Shown here piece after piece: positions 60,674 through 64,000 of a stretch of 64,000 nt of DNA; within the stretch, counting starts at the first letter, position 1, and each line of letters starts with the position of its first letter. The notes beneath the pieces were generated by a model, which was not told the DNA's origin, searched no databases, and saw only the letters and a program-made list of their open reading frames with translations. Source of the stretch: JANOZM01 sp031429355 (GTDB lineage: Bacteria > Pseudomonadota > Gammaproteobacteria > Burkholderiales > Burkholderiaceae_E); assembly GCA_031429355.1 (NCBI GenBank), contig JANOZM010000005.1, positions 143,488-207,487 on the forward strand. Direction: 5' to 3'. A program made the translations under genes and the position numbers.

Positions 60674-61477
60674 TTGGAACAAAATCCAGATGCAGTTTGT
60701 GCGATGCCTTACGCAGGGTGGGCCGAGATGCGCAAGTGGAATCCAACAAACTGGGGCGATGGGCTGCGACGCAGCCTTACCCTTTTTATTCAAGCACCTC
60801 AACGTTTGGTGGTGGCTCAGTCTGTACGCGAGGCTGAGCGCTTGGAAGTTACTCAACGCAAGGGCTACGGGATTGCTGTTGACGAGAGTAATACTTTAGT
60901 ACTGCGTCAATTGCTACGCGAGATGCTGTCCTCTAATGGCGGGCCTTCATTCGACTTACATGTTCGAGACGCAATCCAAGATCAAGATCTTGAGTTTCAG
61001 TACACTTTGAACTCGGCGAATTTGAAAAATTCTGTTAGAGAAGACGTTCAAGTGATTATGTCTGCAATGCCAAAAGCATGGCTTAAATTGATGCCGGAAA
61101 GCTTGGGTGAATCTGAAATCGGTAACGAAGCGTTCCGTCAACTCATTCTTTCGTGGTTCGTTCGCCCTCTCATTCAGTTAGACTTTACCTTGCCGCAGAT
61201 TTTTGCAGTTGGTTGCAACTCGGCACTCTTCAATCGCATTGCGCTTGAAGTTCGCCATGCGGTTGTGATTGCAAAGTGTGGGGGTAGCATTGGAAAAGAC
61301 ACGGTCAATTCAATACTTGATTATCATCATGTAGTAACAGTAATGTTTGCACGAGATTTTATTTCGAAAGACAAAAAGGCCAACGCGGCCCATCAATGGT
61401 TAAAAGTTTTCCAGTCGTCGTTGACTGAGAATCCTAAGCGGACGGAGCATGAGATGACGTTCATCTTCAATGACTGA
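60674..61477 (+). CDS. Hypothetical protein, probably 5'-truncated by the IS91-like remnant
   Basis: A 267-residue frame (from a TTG) of unknown function. It is soluble, mixed alpha/beta, with PYAGWAEMRKWNPTNWG near the start and HHVVTVMFARDFIS near the end. Coding-like sequence in the same frame continues upstream (NQNVLAESNRVCLEGFLEQ) until it meets the remnant at about 60626, so the natural start has probably been lost. No membrane segment or catalytic motif is evident. Confidence 0.5.
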   Translation: MEQNPDAVCAMPYAGWAEMRKWNPTNWGDGLRRSLTLFIQAPQRLVVAQSVREAERLEVTQRKGYGIAVDESNTLVLRQLLREMLSSNGGPSFDLHVRDAIQDQDLEFQYTLNSANLKNSVREDVQVIMSAMPKAWLKLMPESLGESEIGNEAFRQLILSWFVRPLIQLDFTLPQIFAVGCNSALFNRIALEVRHAVVIAKCGGSIGKDTVNSILDYHHVVTVMFARDFISKDKKANAAHQWLKVFQSSLTENPKRTEHEMTFIFND

Positions 61478-61680
61478 TTGGCAGGTCGATTTTGAACCGC
61501 AAACGCACAAACAAGAATCGGGAAAGCGTGGTCGCCCCGCGCTCATAATTAATCCGATGTACTGAACGACTCGGGCGATTGCTAATGAGCGAATTTTAAG
61601 TGCTAAACCTTTGGCCGAATTGCCTGGAGTGCAGATGAAACGGATTGAGGACGCACGGCGGGTCCCGAACGTTTAAAGAT
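61470..61680 (+). pseudogene. Possible PemK/MazF-like toxin relic
   Basis: A short frame from the ATG at 61470 encodes DWQVDFEPQTHKQESGKRGR then PALIINPMY and a stop at 61563-61565. This resembles the opening of PemK/MazF toxins (F-x-P-Q-x-G-x-E-x-x-G-x-R-P-A-L-V-I-S-P). Downstream in another part, AIANERILSAKPLAELPGVQ and MKRIEDARRV resemble their C-terminal helix. The middle is missing. It lies just ahead of an intact mazEF pair. The assignment rests on short patterns. Confidence 0.35.
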
Positions 61681-61734
61681 GTCGACACATAAACCTCCTA
61701 CATATAAGCTTGTATCCGGATTTGGAGAATATCA

Positions 61735-61995
61735 ATGAACGTTACAGTTAGCGTAGATCAGTCGATTCAAAAATGGGGTAATGGGCTGGGGGTTCGGATT
61801 ACTGCGCCGGTAGCAAAAGCTGCGCGATTGGTTCGTGGAACGCAAATAAAAGTTGAAGTGGTTGACGGCGGCATTATGCTTAGAATCGTTGGTAAACCGC
61901 AGTTAACGCTGGCTCAAAAGTTAAAAATTTTTGAGCCATCTATTCATGGCGGTGAACTATTGGCGATCGGCCGACTTGGCGCGGAAAAGTTCTGA
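61735..61995 (+). CDS. mazE: MazE-type AbrB-fold antitoxin
   Basis: An 86-residue swapped-hairpin AbrB protein. SIQKWGNGLGVRITAPVAKAA is the classic MazE/ChpS DNA-binding opening, followed by a Val-rich second strand pair and a toxin-binding tail. GGAG stands before the ATG. Its stop overlaps the toxin start (TGATG). It should neutralise the toxin and repress the operon. A weak inverted repeat around AAGCTT at 61707-61712 could be the operator. Confidence 0.88.
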   Translation: MNVTVSVDQSIQKWGNGLGVRITAPVAKAARLVRGTQIKVEVVDGGIMLRIVGKPQLTLAQKLKIFEPSIHGGELLAIGRLGAEKF

Positions 61996-62363
61996 TGGCA
62001 ATTCCGAGCAAGTCTTGGGTGCCTGAGCGGCGTGACATGATTTGGATTGATTCTAATCCTCAAGTTGGCAGTGAAATGAAGGATGAGTATCCGATGTTAG
62101 TGCTTTCTCCAAAAGCAGTTAATGAACGGACTAATCTTGTGATTGGTTTGCCAATGACTCATTCGCCTGCGAACTCTACAAACCCATTTGCAGTCAAATT
62201 TGAATCGCCACGGGGTGGAGTTTGTTATGTTTTAGCGCATCAGCCCAAACCATTCGATTGGGGCCGCAGAGGCGCACGTCCGCACCCATGGAAACAAATA
62301 TCGCCTGCAGTTTTTGAGGCCGCGTGCCAAGAACTTAATAGTATTATTTCGCTCTGTACTTAG
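61995..62363 (+). CDS. mazF: MazF-type endoribonuclease toxin
   Basis: A 122-residue MazF/PemK toxin. WIDSNPQVGSEMKDEYPMLVLSP holds the conserved opening, in which the usual R-P is Y-P, and VIGLPMTHSPANS the conserved Thr-Ser region. FAVKFESPRGGVCYVLAHQPK lies where MazF has its substrate loop. It would cleave single-stranded mRNA. An IS91-like remnant starts immediately after the stop, but the toxin itself seems complete. Confidence 0.85.
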   Translation: MAIPSKSWVPERRDMIWIDSNPQVGSEMKDEYPMLVLSPKAVNERTNLVIGLPMTHSPANSTNPFAVKFESPRGGVCYVLAHQPKPFDWGRRGARPHPWKQISPAVFEAACQELNSIISLCT

Positions 62364-62901
62364 ATTATTTCGCTTGAGGTTTATTGAAGCATCACCGCCC
62401 GGTGAGCAAGCGCTGCAAACATTTTTACAAGACATCATTGCGGCCGTCATGAAACGCCTAGTTCGCCAAGGTGTTTTAGTGCAGGAGCAACAAGACCAAT
62501 GGTACGGAGCAAACGATGAAAGTGACGATGAAGAAACCACTTCACTGAGGCCGTTGCAGCAAGGATCAATTGTTTATCGAATTTCCTTTGGCCCAAGGGC
62601 TCGTGCCGCAACCGATTCGTGATAACCAGCAATTGAATGTCGCGCCAGCGCGTGGGCAAATGGCGTTATAAAGCCCCTATTAACAGATCGAAAACCCAGG
62701 CGAATAAAACCGGCTGCGATGACGGCTGTGCGCTGCGCGAATTTAACCTAAGAATAATCGCAATTGAGCCCCACAAAAGTACTTGACTAGATTTACTGCC
62801 AATAGATCCAGCTCAAAAAGCGATGCACAAAGAACAGTGGGCTTGATTTAGTGCCTGACAATACTTAGAGGGTTGGCAAAAAGGGCTTTTAAAAATACTA
62901 T
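62364..62901 (+). mobile_element. IS91-like remnant E (central transposase piece plus deleted 3' end)
   Basis: Starting right after mazF, the frame encodes FIEASPPGEQALQTFLQDII, then VMKRLVRQGVLVQEQQDQWY and LQQGSIVYRISFGPRA, the central-to-late region of IS91-like transposases. It then continues through CAGCAATTGAAT into the same junction as remnant A and the shared terminal region, and on to AAAAATACTAT at 62901 as in remnant C. Confidence 0.7.
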
Positions 62902-62913
62902 ACCCAGTTTGCG

Positions 62914-63168
62914 GTGAACCGAATGATTTTTGATCCTACAATCGGCAAGGCCTTTCCCGATACAAGACTGGGCAGTAATCTATTCTATGACACCACAATA
63001 TCTCCAAAGTCATTTACCGGGCCTTCGGCAGAACAATTGCTACGTTGGAACGATATGCGTGGCGGTTACTTTTTAATGATACGACCCGATGCATTTGGTG
63101 GGTCTTATGTACTACCAAGGTCTACGCTACCGGCAGTGCGACCGAACATAGGCAAGGGAAAAACATGA
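62914..63168 (+). CDS. Orphan fragment of unknown protein (possible toxin C-terminal domain)
   Basis: An 84-residue frame abutting the end of remnant E. It contains FPDTRLGSNLFYDTTISPKS, RWNDMRGGYFLMIRPDAFGG and SYVLP. The frame is open upstream into the repeat (KYYTQFAVNRM), so the natural N-terminus is missing. I do not recognise the family. A C-terminal toxin domain followed by a small immunity-like gene is one reading of the context, with little direct proof. Confidence 0.35.
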   Translation: MNRMIFDPTIGKAFPDTRLGSNLFYDTTISPKSFTGPSAEQLLRWNDMRGGYFLMIRPDAFGGSYVLPRSTLPAVRPNIGKGKT

Positions 63169-63458
63169 AGTTAACCAAGGCTGAGAAGCTTGATTATTTT
63201 GTTTGTTCAATTACCGGTGCGATTACCAGTGCGCCAGACAACTATTATCTTGAAGGTGACGATTGGCCGAGCAACAAACGGGAGCTACTAGACCAATGGG
63301 CAGCCGCAAAGCAAACCCTAAAAAAGAGTACCGAGCAAGTGGCCATAGTAGATCAGCTACTTACATCGATGATTCTGGCATTTGATGAAAATCGCAAAGA
63401 AGACGGCAGGACAATCGCTTGGCAAATTTACAATATGAAGGTGGAAAGATTTCGATAA
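63165..63458 (+). CDS. Small hypothetical protein
   Basis: A 97-residue acidic and tryptophan-containing protein starting at ATG 63165 with an AAGGGAAAA ribosome site. It begins MKLTKAEKLDYFVCSITGAI and is mostly helical. Its start overlaps the end of the preceding fragment by four bases, implying coupling. Size, composition and position would fit an immunity protein, but I see no known family motif. Confidence 0.6.
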   Translation: MKLTKAEKLDYFVCSITGAITSAPDNYYLEGDDWPSNKRELLDQWAAAKQTLKKSTEQVAIVDQLLTSMILAFDENRKEDGRTIAWQIYNMKVERFR

Positions 63459-63546
63459 AGCTTCTTGCAAAAAATTGGCGACCCGGCCGTATCAGTTTTT
63501 TGCTGATCCGCGGCACAATTTAGACTTACAAAAACGGATTTTCATT

Positions 63547-64000
63547 ATGAGCGTAGTAACTTTTTATGGTCGCCTTACGATTGAACAATACGAGACAATG
63601 CGTGTTAGTCCGGAGGGGTTGGCGCAGTTTAGTGATGGAACTATTTCAACAGAGCAGTTGCTTTATTTAGATAAAGCCACGCCGATGATTGGGATGAACT
63701 TAGAGGCTTTAGCTGAGGATGGGCACATTAATTTTGCGCAGTCTTTATTGAGTAACAATTCGGTTGTTGGTTTGAGTGCAGACGCAGCGACACCCAATAA
63801 AGTTCAGGATTCCAAACAATGGATAGCAACGTGCATCGAGGGCAGTGGTGATTGTGACCGCGAGCTTGATGACGGGATGGGTCCCGCGTGGATTGTTTCG
63901 AGCGATAAGGTTAAATTGTTTAATCAGGTGTTAAATGGCATCAATGAAAACATTTTACGACTTGGACATGACTTTGAGTTTGATGAAGAGAACGATGATT
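63547..64000 (+). CDS. Hypothetical protein, 3' end beyond the window
   Basis: From the ATG at 63547 the frame stays open to the window edge (151 codons seen). It opens MSVVTFYGRLTIEQYETMRV and is acidic, with DDGMGPAWIVSSDKVKLF in the middle. It may be related to DUF1877-like or other immunity-type proteins, but that is only an impression from length and acidity. Two earlier Ser/Asn-rich segments show no motif. Confidence 0.5.
   Translation, partial: MSVVTFYGRLTIEQYETMRVSPEGLAQFSDGTISTEQLLYLDKATPMIGMNLEALAEDGHINFAQSLLSNNSVVGLSADAATPNKVQDSKQWIATCIEGSGDCDRELDDGMGPAWIVSSDKVKLFNQVLNGINENILRLGHDFEFDEENDD

Overview
The window reads as a chromosomal segment of a betaproteobacterium, most likely order Burkholderiales. 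The main evidence is the run yebC-purD-hemF-nadD-rsfS-rlmH-maf-rng on the minus strand, an order familiar from that group. It also carries phhA, fbp and pepN of beta/gammaproteobacterial type. Base composition looks moderate rather than GC-rich, so genus cannot be assigned. No rRNA, tRNA or CRISPR array was recognised.

Layout. 1-3316: end of an MsbA-type lipid A exporter, a VapBC module with a 20-bp palindromic operator, an AhpD/CMD-like peroxidase-related protein and an O-antigen ligase. 3360-11019: the housekeeping block; its RsfS carries a histone-H1-like Lys/Ala tail of about 320 residues. 11090-16106: HerA-like ATPase, EamA permease, quinone oxidoreductase, tartrate/malate dehydrogenase and a VOC protein. 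16205-17291: a PIN/RHH toxin-antitoxin pair bracketed by a 47-nt direct repeat that is the 3' end of an AraC gene. 17193-20847: AraC regulator plus a two-subunit molybdenum hydroxylase. 21006-31789: mixed metabolic and regulatory genes (DUF4143 ATPase with a large palindrome, LysR, DUF3455, DUF3024, a pdxA remnant, GFA protein, tcdA, NTT-like carrier, phhA, fbp, pepN).

32025-52311 is the most interesting part and looks like an extracellular-matrix factory. Five plus-strand genes form a Pga-like exopolysaccharide unit: BcsE-like c-di-GMP protein, TPR plus outer-membrane barrel, family 2 glycosyltransferase, small membrane protein, and a polysaccharide deacetylase with non-standard motifs. Next is a 1630-residue DUF4347 protein with an N-terminal LEPRMLFDGA motif and six VCBS-like repeats, each with a conserved cysteine pair. 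After a strong terminator come TolC, HlyD, GAF-HlyD and PqqD/M50/HlyD proteins. I see no ABC ATPase, so this looks like a non-classical export apparatus for the giant protein. A minus-strand S8 protease lipoprotein and a separate protein resembling a subtilase propeptide lie next to it and may process or release the matrix protein.

52504-55520 holds DNA alkylation repair (Ada-AlkA, Ogt) and an EamA permease. 55600-64000 is a degraded accessory region. It has four remnants of one IS91-like transposase 3' end, and two share the same internal deletion junction. Between them are broken or shortened genes (a lipoprotein, NTF2-like, AHSA1-like, OmpW, possibly an Rhs core tail), a PEP-CTERM-like protein with a 9-bp tandem repeat, an intact mazEF next to a possible second PemK/MazF relic, and orphan genes at the end that could be toxin/immunity remnants.
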